From NCBI GenBank assembly GCA_977006965.1, contig OZ345368.1, forward strand, positions 2,480,001 through 2,544,000: DNA of 64,000 nucleotides, in the 5' to 3' direction. Position 1 is the stretch's first letter, and the number at the start of each line of letters is the position of its first letter. This DNA is from Phymatolithon calcareum (taxonomy: Eukaryota; Rhodophyta; Florideophyceae; Hapalidiales). Positions 22,320 to 32,760 of this stretch are shown piece by piece. The notes under the pieces are model-generated. The model searched no databases, was not told the origin of the DNA, and worked only from the letters and a program-made list of their open reading frames with translations. The translations under genes and the position numbers were made by a program.

Positions 22320-23150
22320 TACGTGAATGTGAATGTGCTCACGCCCCAAAGAGGCTTGCTAAGCAGTGCTTTATTTTGTTAACTAACTTCTACTTAGTTT
22401 ATGGCAGGTCGCTATTCCTGCCAGCTAAATTTTAAGCATGCTTCTTCAGTGCCTAGTAGGCACTGCCTACCGCTCACCCTTTCTGGGCGATTCCGCCAGC
22501 AGCAACCCGCGTATCGCGAGTTCAAGTGGACGGACAGAAATGTTGGACTCTTTTCCTTAGAGTAACTTTTCAACTTGTACATGGTCGCTGCACTTCGGCT
22601 GGACCTCCTTTTGCAATGCGAAAAACTTCTCCCGAAGGGATTCCGCTCCGCCCGGGAGTGGCATTACAGAACAGGAAAATTCCTGCATTGTCCAGGCGCG
22701 ATGTCTTCAAGAGGAGGGTACGCCTTTTGCACGCGATTTAGCGACGACGTTTTCGTTAACTCATCCTGTACGATACTGACCACGTGCACTGTGGCATCAA
22801 TGTCGTTTCTTGTTCCTAGCCAACGAAGCTTTTCCTGCGAAAAGTAGACGAAATCGTCCGTCTTCACAAGGTCTTGCTTCCTCACATTGGAGCGGAGCAA
22901 CCTGTCCGGCTGCTGATTCGAAACTTGTGGGCCATGCTCGGCCAAGCATATCGGAGGCGTGTTCAGCTGCATTTCTCCGCCAACCAGGCGCGGTTTCCGA
23001 TAATACAGGAGCTCGATTGAAGCGGAAATCTTGTTCCTAAGCAGATGTTCTTTACGTATGTGGCTTCGGCAAGGATAAAACAGACGGACTTCCTTTTGTT
23101 TTCAGCTTTCAAGCGACAGAAAAAGACAAAGAGAGTACGATTAGCGAGCT
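22320..23150. other. Region with no recognised gene
   Basis: A minus-strand frame at 22972-22664 (LVKTDDFVYFSQEKLRWLG) has protein-like composition but no ATG context or family that I recognise. Upstream lies AT- and GC-mixed sequence with a small inverted repeat (TGCCTAGTAGGCA at about 22450). It may be a decayed element between two LINE fragments. Confidence 0.4.
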
Positions 23151-23153
23151 CGA

Positions 23154-23867
23154 ATGTCCCATTTGCCTATTGGTCGTTTTGTTGCACTCTCAGGGTCGGC
23201 AAGGTACTCGGCACTCGCTCTCGCGAATTCTGGCTTGCTTGAAATGCGATCCTTTACTCGCTCCGATGAGCGGTGCCTTATAAGCTATCGGATTCTCAAC
23301 CCCCTGGCTGGGGAATGCATAGCACACCCCACGAATACCGAAACTATCCCGTCACTGTCAGGTCTAACGGCCACCGTGATACGCACGTGCGAGTCAGTGA
23401 CCCAACTTTGCGATCTCACGGGCCTCCCCTCCTGTGATGTTTTCTCAATCACTGTCTGGTCTAACGGCTCCCGCTATACGCACATGCGAGTCAGTGACCC
23501 AACTTGGCGATCTCTTGGTGCCTCCCGTCCTGTGATTATTTCGACTGTCGGGTCTGTCCGTTATTACGAGCTGACACTTGCGGAAGGCCACCCGACGTGG
23601 TCGCTCTATATGATCTCCCCTAAGTCTTGTGCTGCCAATGTCTTTCTTAGCCTTCTTGTTCCGCCATTGACCAAGCTCGCATTGCAAACCACTGCCTTGG
23701 TCGACAACAAGAGACAAACACTGCAGTTTCAGATTGCCAGTGAGATGGCACAGTTTGCAGCCTCAGATACGAATTGCATCACACATTTCCTTGACTTCTT
23801 ACAAAACCTCTTGGCCCTAGAAAAGTTGCCCCAAGCGTCTGCAGATGCGTTGGTAACTTTTAAATAA
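23154..23867 (+). CDS. Unrecognised open frame containing a tandem repeat; probably repeat-derived
   Basis: 237 codons from ATG. The middle is encoded by two 97-bp tandem copies (23353-23546), giving the paired peptides TCESVTQLCDL and HMRVSDPTWRSL. The last codons (ASADALVTFK) lie inside the retroposon tail that ends GTTGGTAACTTTTAAATAAAAA at 23843-23866 and recurs at 12.24 and 29.1 kb. The frame is therefore likely part of a retroposon or a chance frame. No signal peptide or domain is visible. Confidence 0.3.
   Translation: MSHLPIGRFVALSGSARYSALALANSGLLEMRSFTRSDERCLISYRILNPLAGECIAHPTNTETIPSLSGLTATVIRTCESVTQLCDLTGLPSCDVFSITVWSNGSRYTHMRVSDPTWRSLGASRPVIISTVGSVRYYELTLAEGHPTWSLYMISPKSCAANVFLSLLVPPLTKLALQTTALVDNKRQTLQFQIASEMAQFAASDTNCITHFLDFLQNLLALEKLPQASADALVTFK
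23353..23546 (+). repeat. 97-bp tandem repeat, two copies plus a fragment
   Basis: CACTGTCAGGTCTAACGG at 23353 and CACTGTCTGGTCTAACGG at 23450 start units that share ACGCAC, GCGAGTCAGTGACCCAACTT, GCGATCTC and TCCTGTGAT in order. A third start (GACTGTCGGGTCTGTCCG) follows at 23543. The copies differ by roughly one base in eight. Confidence 0.85.
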
Positions 23868-23893
23868 AAAACTTACACTTCTTCTTCTTCTTT

Positions 23894-24004
23894 TCCATCT
23901 TTGGGGGAGTTAAGCGGGTTTCAACAGCGCCCTTGGAGCAAATGCACGTTTTGGAGTACTGCACATCACGCACGAGGCAAATGAATCCGGGAGGACAAGG
24001 GGGT
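23894..24004. repeat. About 110-bp repeat shared with 27448-27545
   Basis: Both loci carry GGGGGAGTTAAG, GGGTTTCAACA, CGCCCTTGGAGCAAA and AATGAATCCGGGAGGACA in order on the plus strand. The 27.4-kb copy lies inside the inverted-repeat transposon, so this copy is probably a fragment of the same element, cut off by the LINE that follows at 24005. Confidence 0.75.
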
Positions 24005-25771
24005 GATATTTGATGATTTTATTTTGAAAACTACCAAAGCCTCATCTTGAAGTAACAGGGCAGCGCTTGTGATAATCTCTAAGGTAAAGTCGTCTGGCTA
24101 CTCAAAACGTTCTTGATTCGTAGTTCTCTCCCAACAAGAGCTCCTGTGAGTCTCTTGCACTCAAACTCAATTTCTGTCACATCTTCGACGACGCTAGAGT
24201 ACGTTGTAAGGCGACTAGTTCGATCACCGCCGTAATCCCACAGTAGGCGCCAATACTGATTTCCTCCAAAGGGGTGCTCGGTTGAATGTCAACCTTAGGC
24301 ACCTTAAACGTGTTGTTCTTTCTCCTATGTAAAGGATCCCTGATAGCTTGTCTGCAATAGGAATCTTCATTGATATGCATTCTTCTTCCTTTTCCCATAC
24401 GTTAATTGTTTCTTCTCTCCTCCTCTTCAGATCCCTCCTGGGCTTTCTGAAGGGCTTGTCGCAGGTCTTCATAAATCTTGAGATATTCAATATCCTTCAT
24501 TGCTTCCGTTACGTCCTCATCTCTTCCAAAGTACTCTTCTGTTTCTTCAAGGCGCTTTTTGTGTCTTACCAGGATTAATGAAAACCTTTCTGCTTGATGA
24601 CGTCTCCTCATCTTGGTGGTCCCAGTCGGCACAGAACTCGCATTTGGTCCCGGCGATGTTCGGCATACTTTCCGAAAACATTCTTGTAGAACACGCCCTC
24701 TGCCTACTCGATTGCCGAGAGCAATCGATTTGTCATTGGAGTAACGTGTAACGCATACTCCCATTTCGGGATAATTAGCGACTTAAAAGACCCTGATGTA
24801 TGTCTCCGGTTTGAATCCTCGAACATTCACTCCAAGCTCCCAAAGCTTATGTATGCATCCTGCAGCATTTCAAACTCTTGCTATGGCCGTGTCATCCATA
24901 ACACCCTTGTTATTCAGGCTTACCACAAGATACGAGAGTCTCCAGGCTTGATATAGTTCTCGTCCCTCCAAGTAAAAAGTGCGCTTCTGAAGCTCTTTTT
25001 ACTTAAGAACTTCGCTTTTTCCTGGTTTGTGTTCCATTTCATGCCATTTTCGCTTGCCCGAATGGTCGCTGTATCAAGAATTTTCTGCATTCCTCGTCCT
25101 GTCTTCGCTTGAAGCTGAACATCATCTGCGACCAATTGCACTGGGCTGTCTGAGACGTTTCCGTCTGTCTTGGAGACGGCTTCTGCGAATGTGTCCATGA
25201 ATATATTGTATAAGCATGGACTAAGTGGGGAACCTTGAGGTACTCCTCGGTCGATTATACACCACGTTTCTGTCTCGTCTCCAGCTGATGTGACCCACGA
25301 TGATTTTAACAGGTACGCAGCCATCCTTGTTATCTCTTCAGGAAGTTTCTCTGTCAGCCTCTTCATGAGGATATCCCTTGGCGTACTATCGTATGCCGCA
25401 GAAAGGTCGAGAACTGCCATGAACGGATGACCCTTTTTCATTGTACTTTTTGCGCGGATTCTAGCGAGATATGTGGTTCTGTCTTTCCGAAAACCCAGCT
25501 GAACCTTATTGAAGCGGTAGTTCTCACGTATGTATGCATCTAGAGCTGAGTCAATGATTTTCCTGGCTTGACTTAAAAGAGATATGGGCCTGTAGTTTGC
25601 TGCCACATGAGCTGGGCCTTTCTTGTGTAAGGGAATCAGAGTTGCTTGGCGCCATGCCCGAGGAAGACATTTGAGTCTCCCGCATGTTTCCCATAATGCT
25701 AGCATTATTTCGAGCCCAGCTTCTTTGTTCGCGTGCAACATTTCGACCGCAATTGCGTCTGGACCTACCGG
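24005..25771 (-). pseudogene. LINE (family A) copy, minus strand
   Basis: Read on the minus strand it begins inside VGPDAIAVEMLHANKEAG at about 25770. It continues through the blocks NYRPISLLSQ, LDLSAAYDS, RGVPQGSPLSP and LVADDVQLQ. The normal Phe before ADD is Val here; the catalytic Asp pair is kept. Frameshifts appear near 25.0 kb and afterwards. C-terminal pieces (RRRHQAERFSLILVRHKK, EAMKDIEYLK) follow, and the 3' end GAGGCTTTGGTAGTTTTC then AAAATAAAATCATCAAATAT is at about 24005-24050. The plus-strand copies at 42719-44763 and 60386-62826 are the same family and better preserved. Confidence 0.88.
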
Positions 25772-27125
25772 ATTCCGTGTGGTATACCTTTGACAGAGGC
25801 GTACCCCAGGGGTCCTCTCCCAGTCCTTGACTTTAAAATATCTTCATGGACACATTTGCCGTTGCCCCAGACTCCATTGCGGAGAATATCAGAAACAAGC
25901 CTGCAAAATATTTGCAGACGACGTGGAATTGTCCACAAAATCAGTCGAAGGCCTTCAAAGTATCCTGGATCTGGCCTCGGAGTGGGCCCACAGAAATGGT
26001 AAGGTGCGGAACACCGTGAAAAGCGTAATTCTTTGGACCAAGGACATAGCTTCCGTCTCTCGGGGCGGCGGCTATAAACTCTCCTGGAGGTAAAATACCT
26101 TGGCGTAACACTAACGGAGCAGGGAGTTGCAGACACCAAACTGACAGAGAGGATCCAGAAATCCAAAAATGTGTTTGGGTATCTTCGACGGTTGGGCGTG
26201 TTTACTAATAGTGTCCACCCCGCGAGGGCGATTAGGCTGTGCAAATCTCTTGTGCAGTCAAGATGGGAATATGCTCTACATCTCACACCGTGGACCGTGA
26301 AAGGGGCTGAATCTATGTTCTTCGGGCAAATCATTGGGGCAGGTGCAGGGCCATGTGTCGCATCCTCCAACCCAAGGGAAGAAGAGACGTCTTTGCAAGA
26401 CGCTTTGTGCAGAGATTGATAAGAAGACGCAATGCGCTGATATCTGGTCCAACAACAGCGATCGCGAACAAGGATTGTTTTGAAGTGGAGAGAGATATTG
26501 TCCACGCGAGAGTGAATGGCCTCCTGTGCGAAGCTGCAAACGAAACGACAGCTACGACAAACATCAAGAAATACCAAAGAAACAAGATACTGGAGGCCGC
26601 AAAGAATGCGGATGTGATGATATCCTTCATATCGCCCCAATTGTCCACATGTCATTCCTGATCAGGGGGGGGCCAATCCCTTTGGCCCAGTTGTCAACGT
26701 CATAAAAGTGGAAAAGTCGAAAAAACGACCTATACCGCACGCAAAAGTTTCGTTACCCCCGCACATTCTCTTCAACTCAAGAAGACACAGAACACTTGCC
26801 ATCAAGTGGTCATTTGGAATGTTCCCTCCTATGAGCACCTCCACTCTTATCGAGTTCACCGGCCAATGTGGGAAAGATGCTATCGACGACGTGATAAATG
26901 GCCTCGTAAAGGCCAGACTCTCCAAAGAAGACAGCGCCTGGACGAAGCGAGCACTCGACGAGCTCCTAATCATGTTTCAGGCTGCGGACAAGTAAGGACT
27001 GCCCGCAACTTGAAATCACCATGTTCCACAGAACAGGGGAGTAATTTTCCCCCTCAAGGTCCCGACGGAGATCAGAGGTGGGTTTTTGTACCCCAGTGAA
27101 TCGTTTTGCACCAACAAAAAAGAAA
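25772..27125 (+). pseudogene. LINE (family C) fragment, plus strand
   Basis: Starts directly at the truncated 5' end of the minus-strand LINE, inside the block FDRGVPQGS. It goes on with IFMDTFAVAPDS, KYFADDVELSTKS (catalytic Asp pair), SRWEYALHLTPW (about 26.26 kb) and the C-terminal module RRHRTLAIKWSFGMFPP (about 26.78 kb), ending ALDELLIMFQAADK before a stop at 26993. At least three frameshifts and some stops are present. Pieces of the same family lie reversed at 34.09-34.19 kb and 48.36-48.57 kb. Confidence 0.85.
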
Positions 27126-27164
27126 CTCTTCCCTAGGCAGAATCGAAACAAAACATCTTGGCAC

Positions 27165-29085
27165 TAGTGTCTATGTGACGGGAATTTTCCCTCAATTGAG
27201 GGACTGAGAATCATTTATTTTTTGCCAACGAAAGCTACTCATTATTAGGCTCATCAAACGCATCAAGCTCATGGATGTGTTCAATAGCAAAACATTTTCT
27301 ACCAGTTGAAGTGCTACATATGTTGATTGCGGCGCCAGCAAGTCCATAACATGATGAGAACACGAGGGTTAATTCCTTGACTTGTCAGACTCTGCAGTTG
27401 TTTTCAACCGCCAAAGTAGTCATCATGCCACTTGTGGCTTACTTTCCATCTTCGGGGGAGTTAAGTGGGTTTCAACACCGCCCTTGGAGCAAAGAACATC
27501 GATGAATATTGCGCGAGGCAAAATGAATCCGGGAGGACATGGCGCCTTGTGCCAGAGTATGGGGCCACAAGACGACGCAGTACAACTGTATTATAGGCAG
27601 TCTCAGCTTCTAAACCGTTTTGCTTCTCGCCCTCTGCCGTGGTCCCCAGCTCAAGATGTAGCATTATCTCACGTCTTCCTTAGGCTGAATTCTGTAACTC
27701 GTAACATTTCTCTGGTTTACGGTGAATGGCGATGTACTGAAGGAGGCCATTTTCAATCCAATGGCCTTCGTTTCCATGCCAAAGAGATATGAACTTGTCA
27801 AAGCAAACCAGGTCTAACAGAAACACAGTGGTTTTTTTGATCATTAATAGCATCGATAAAATCCTGAACGAGCGCCTACCGATACTGTACGGACAACATA
27901 GTGCCTTGTTCACTTGGTTACACGGTGAATGTGACGCACTGGAGGTACTCGAAGAACCTGGCTGTGGTCATCCCACTGTTTGAAAATGAAGGAGCGAGGA
28001 TATACTTGTTCCCCATGGAAGACTTCCATAAATCTCTTTGCGCCCTACTCATGAGGACGAGTATTCCGAATATCTTAGCCTCCAGTGTTCCTATTCTTTT
28101 CAGCTTAGCGGAACCAAAACAAAGCAAGAATTGTTCGCAGGTGCACTCGGCGAAACATCGTCATGAAGGAATCGTACGGTGTGTGGAACCCGATGCCACC
28201 ATTCTCGGATTTAACTTCTCCGTTTATAGTGCGAACTTTCCAGAACTGACGGGGAATCCTTCCCCCAACTGGACATAGAACTTGGCGCTCGAACCGTGGC
28301 ACTTCATGAGCAAATATACTCTGCGCACAGTCTCGTGCAATGATATCAAGCTCCTCTTGCGATTATTTTCCCAAGAACCATGCAGGTTGTAGGCGAGAGA
28401 GCCCGTAAGAGGGCGTTCAGAGCTCCTGTTGACTGTATGGTAGGTTTGTGTTGCCTTCTGTCGAGAGTGTGGTTCATACTGAACGGGGAACTCGGCGTTT
28501 GGCGAAGAAGATGTTCGACCGCGAGTACTGTAAGCCGGCGTACGAGGTACAGAATTTTGCCTGCTGGGACTCGATACAACCATTCGAGAGGAATAAGCGC
28601 CTTCGTCAGCCTTCCCTGCCTTGACGTTAACAATCTTGATAGTCTTAATCTTAGTCTTCTCGATTGGCTTCTGAACAAGGACCCATTTCAGGCGAAGTGT
28701 CGTGCTCGAGCGACCCTGATTTCATCAACGTGCACCTCTTGAAAAGTGCCGTTCATCTTTTTTGACTTGTAAAACGCTCCGTATAATCGGCAGCACTCTG
28801 CGAGACTTTTCAATGATGTTGCTTTGGTGTGTACGGCTGCACCGACCACTCGGCGCGGGTCCTTTTCTCGAGGCATGGCAGATGTGTTTTTTCTGAGTGA
28901 CCAACAGATTTTCGTTCCTACCGGCGAACGACGCGGTTTTAAGGTAGTAAAAGGGGTACTCCCCACCAAGAACAAAAGGTCAGCTTTCCGAATCTGGCGC
29001 TAAAAAACTGTTCCGCATTCTTTTTACAAACGTTTTGAGCTTTTAAATCCACCCTCAATTGAGGGTGTTCGTCACATAGACACTA
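27165..29085 (-). mobile_element. DNA transposon between inverted repeats, with a decayed PiggyBac-like gene
   Basis: TA followed by GTGTCTATGTGACG (27165-27180) is mirrored by CGTCACATAGACAC followed by TA (29070-29085). About 20 bp inside each end stands the same perfect 14-bp palindrome CCCTCAATTGAGGG (27189-27202 and 29052-29065). The enclosed 1.9 kb hold the minus-strand transposase remnant described next. The TA flank fits Tc1/mariner rather than the TTAA of PiggyBac, so the ends may belong to another element than the gene, or be subterminal. Confidence 0.65.
27680..28876 (-). pseudogene. PiggyBac-like transposase remnant
   Basis: Minus-strand frames in order: from the ATG at 28876, MPREKDPRRVVGAAV and CCRLYGAFYKSKKMNGTFQE; after a shift near 28.70 kb, KWVLVQKPIEKTKIKTIKIV; then GFHTPYDSFMTMFRRVHLR (about 28.19 kb); then RAQRDLWKSSM and SGMTTARFFEYLQCVTF (27.93-28.05 kb). 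The last two segments resemble the opening of the PiggyBac-type DDE_Tnp_1_7 domain, where an LW followed by a Met-x-x-x-RF motif is typical. Catalytic Asp residues could not be assigned. The assignment is by eye and moderate; frameshifts make it non-functional. Confidence 0.45.
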
Positions 29086-29150
29086 GGAAAGTTACCCCAA
29101 GCGTCAGCAGATACGTTGGTAATTTTAAACAAAAATCTACCATTCTTCTT
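29085..29150 (+). mobile_element. Retroposon tail abutting the 3' end of the cysteine-rich gene
   Basis: AAAGTTACCCCAAGCGTCAG, GCAGATACGTTGGTAATTTT and AAACAAAAATCTACC plus CTT repeats match the tails at 12.24 and 23.85 kb. On the minus strand this sequence supplies the last codons (EEEEW) and the stop of the cysteine-rich gene, see 29137-31108. Confidence 0.65.
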
Positions 29151-31108
29151 CTTCTCCCACGCAAAAGTTTTCTCTGCATGTGAGCCCGTGGCCACATAAA
29201 CGATTCTTGATTGGGGAGCAAAATTCGAACAGTCCTACCTCCGCGGCACAAGTAAACGAATTTCCGTTCGGCAGACACTTCGGTTCTGAGTAAAGCCCCT
29301 CGGGCCATCGACAAGTCGATTCCTTTGGAATGCATTTGCCTCCAAGAGGAACGCCCGTTCTGGGATTGTAGCACGTGCTTGGGGAATCTGTTCGGCATTC
29401 AAAATCTCCCTCGCAATCAATGTTATAAGAGCAAGGCGTCCCAACAACCCCAGGTTGCCGGCATATCGGGTTACCTCGTTGTCCATGCAATCGCACGCAA
29501 GCAGTTCCTTTTTCGCACACCTGGAAGTACGATATGAAACATTTTGTCCTAGGTCAGAATGTGAAAAAAGCGTGAAAGATGAAGTCTATAGAAACTGCTT
29601 ACACTTACCACTTTTTCCGTTGGCCTGCTTAAGCAACTCTCCCCTGGAGCAATCACTGCTGTTGCGATCGCACACAGCTTAGGATGGTAGTCAGAGTTCT
29701 CGCATGACAACCCAGGGGCGCATGATCGAGAAGCGCAGGAAACACTGTCCCCTGAGAAAACGGGGATATCCTTGGATGGACTCGCAGCATTCGCGCATAT
29801 CCCGTTCACGCAAAAAGAACCTTTGGCACAAAAAGTTGCAAACTTGTTGCTGCAATCACCTCCGATTGGTACAGGTTTTAGGCAATATGCGACAGGTTCT
29901 GGGAAAGACCTATGAAACGCGAGTTCGTTCCTGTGTTCAATTGCACGGCCCTTCACACAAGATGCTCCTTCTTCACAAACAACATGCTCGGCAAAATTGC
30001 AAATCTCTCCAATTTTCACCGTTTCACGCACTTGCAGGCAAAGGTGTCGTCCGTACAAAGTTTTGTTGGTTGCTCCTAATGGACGTCGACATTCCAAAGC
30101 ATAATGCAAATAATCGTCAGCGCATACACTGAACGGCGAGTTTGGTACGCAAGAGCCCTCATAGTAGGATTTCTGCATGCAAACGAAACTTCCGTGATAA
30201 TTGCCACATCGCAAATGTCGATTTGTGTCACAAGCGTCTTGTTTCGGGTCACACGGTTGTCCTGGCACACGAAGCAGACTTGACTCCATCATACAGACGC
30301 CTCCATTGCAAAGGGGATTATCTGACCTGTCCCAGTGGTCAGTAGGTGGTCCGCAATGATTGTCATGTGTGCATAGCTGCCCAATCTCTCTTCGCTTAAT
30401 GCAGATGTTTTCGCCCAAACAGATTCCGCCGCACACAAAGTGAGAGCAGGGCTCCCCGGCTGCCGGTTCCCTTGCGCAACGGAATTTATTCAGAAGCGTG
30501 TTACGACAAATGAATCCGCGCTTTTGATCGCAGTGGTAGTTGAACAGGCACCTTATATCCTCATCACCTGCGAAAACTCCGCATCTCCCGTCCAACCAAG
30601 CATGAACAGTGCAAGACAGATCGCCGAGACATGGGTTGGCTCCACCCGTGAAAAGTGCGCACTTGTGTCCCTTTGGAAGTTTGGGAAGGCAAACGGGAAG
30701 GGCACTAGCGCCTGTTGGGTCGTCGTCACAATACAGTCCATCCGCGCAATTTCCTGCTCCCCACACGCATGTCTTGTTGGCTCCAAAACGAGGCACGCAT
30801 CGATGTGGCGCACGATAACATGTGTTAAAAGAATCAGAACAAGCTGGCCCCCCAAATCCTCTATGGACCAATCCGTCACAAAACATGGAAATGGGACATT
30901 CATTGTTGCTGAGACATTCATCCGCGTAAACCTTGACTGACTGTGTCGGTTTGGCAATAGCAGGAATCGCATGCCTTTGCTTGGTATCCACAGTGCTATT
31001 GGAAAATTCAAACCCGTCGTCACATGGGAAGAGATCTTGAGCAGCGGAACGAAAAAAACTTTCGAAGAAGAAGACGGCAGATACGGCCAGGAGGAGGGAG
31101 ACCGCCAT
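29137..31108 (-). CDS. Large secreted cysteine-rich protein, two exons
   Basis: Exon 1 is 31108-29609 and exon 2 is 29520-29137. The 88-nt intron (29521-29608) begins GTAAGTG and ends TTCCAG, and the reading phase is kept (PTEKV joined to VCEKG). The product has about 627 residues. The ATG at 31108 opens a signal peptide (MAVSLLLAVSAVFFFESFF, cleavage near SAA-QD). The frame extends four codons further upstream, but those begin with TTG. About sixty cysteines (one in ten) follow a repeated pattern G-x2-C-x(4-9)-C-x2-G-x2-C, for example GDCSNKFATFCAKGSFC. The arrangement recalls the short cysteine-rich modules of Dickkopf or EB type; I cannot assign it to one family. No membrane anchor is seen. 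It is likely extracellular and disulfide-rich. The last residues, EEEEW and stop, come from a retroposon tail, so the original C-terminus may have been longer. Confidence 0.88.
29521..29608 (-). other. Intron of the cysteine-rich gene (88 nt)
   Basis: Minus strand GTAAGTG...TTCCAG. Both sides continue cysteine-rich coding sequence in the same phase, while the intron itself encodes a phase-0 frame of non-cysteine character. This is the best spliceosomal intron in the window. Confidence 0.85.
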
Positions 31109-32579
31109 GCGTTGAAACAATGCGGGACCGCTAGCGGGGTCGAATTGATGAAGCAGAACGCATTACGAATCTGGCGAGGCATGTTTTTACCATGGTAAAG
31201 CGGGGATTCCACTTTTGCGCCATTGCCGATTGTGTAAATTAGTCTGCGATACTGAGGGCCACGAGCTGCGGCGTCATTTGAAACAGGTCTGCATTCGCAG
31301 CATTAAATTGGATGCACTTCATCGGGGTTAATTCCGTTCTTTTCCTGTGCCCTGCTGTGCGCGTGAGCCTTTGGAACGGGTGAAAGAAAACTGGTTACCG
31401 ATTTATGATACTGTAAGAATGAAGGTTTGAACTACGGGAGAGATCAGAGCGCCCCATGTGAAGGAGTTGTGGACTTCACGCGCGCATATGGGCAAGTCCC
31501 GAGTGGGTACTCTGCATGTGAAGTTGGTGTCGTGCAGGTCCCATTTAATGTTGTTGTAGGTTGAAGAATCTGTGTGCGTAGCTGGAAAAGTTGATGTTGA
31601 CGGTGTCGGGCCGTCGGCAGGGTTGTGGTCTTATCGAGAAAAGTGAGATGAGGAGATGAGGAAAATGGATAAATCGGAGTGAGATTGTGGCGGATGCAAA
31701 TGGAAGCGAGTATGACCGATACGAGATGCAAAGGCGAGACATGGCACATTGTGATAGCGATGCAGGCTTGGAGACTGCCTGCCTTGACAGACTTGAATAA
31801 GATCTGCGGTTTTATTGGAAAAATAAAACCACAATTTTGGCGACTTAACTTTCACGGCGTCCAACTGTCTAGCTCACCAGAGACGGCGAGCTGTGTTGCG
31901 CTTCTCCTTACTAGAGTTTCCCGACACCGTCCTGTAACTCTTAGGATCCTCCCGGACAAGCACCGCTTGCCGGAGAACCGGACTGCCGTAGTTGTAGCCC
32001 AGCGATAGCTTGACTACTACTAAAAAAGACTATGAAGGGTGGGTGGGTGGTCAACAAAAAACGCGGGCTGCCAACTCAAAAGGCTCTCCTGTCAACCTTC
32101 CGCAGAGAAATCAGATGTCACACGAGTTCTTCTGGGAAGCGGACAGCCGGAGTACCAAAGAGCTCCTTACGCATTGCGCTGCCGTACGCGCGGTTCACGT
32201 CTCGGTTCAGGTACATTCCGAAATGCGTGCCTCCGTGTGAACGCGTCTGCAATCTTGCGATGCATGTGCTTGAGATCAAGGTTTCTTCGGCGCCGGGCTT
32301 GAAATAGGGATTTCGGTCGGCAACGTTCGGACTCCGCAACAGTTGCTGGCGACTGTGCATGCCGGCGAGACTGTCGCGCAAGCTTTCGACCCAGCGCCCC
32401 GTGGCTCCGCGTTTTCAACCGCCGCTGGGTATTAGCGCCTGTGAATCTGATGCACAGAGTCACGGCCTGTCGCAGCGTAGCGCCGCGTGGTGCAACCTGG
32501 AGATAGGTTCGCATGGAAAGCATCCCGAAGACGTCCTTGGCCCGGTCGCTGCTCACCTGCGGGATCTTCCAGGCGGCCA

Positions 32580-32760
32580 CCGGTTGTGGCGCCCAGGCGG
32601 TGTCGGGCGACTTCGCTTGGAGCGGGAGCGTCTAAACGCGTGGCCGCTTTTTGACTGCCGCTGGTTGCGGCTCGAGACGGTGTCGAGCGACTTGGCTCGG
32701 CGCGAGAATCCTTCGCGCGGCGCTGCTTTTTGACTGCCACTGGTTGCGGCTCCAAGACAT
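32580..32760. repeat. GC-rich tandem repeat, period about 80 bp
   Basis: GGTTGTGGCGCCCAGGCGGT at 32582 and GGTTGCGGCTCGAGACGGT at 32663 start related units. GCTTTTTGACTGCC occurs at 32646 and 32725, spacing 79. In total roughly two and a half diverged copies. Frames crossing the repeat encode repetitive peptides and are probably not genes. Confidence 0.75.

Noticed and set aside
26353-26655. Minus-strand frame of 296 codons (25765-26655) opposite LINE-C
   Set aside because: It is the shadow of the plus-strand LINE-C, whose FADD and C-terminal motifs are clear.
30440-30940. Plus-strand frame of 166 codons opposite the cysteine-rich gene
   Set aside because: It is the antisense of an exon whose cysteine pattern and splice sites are convincing.
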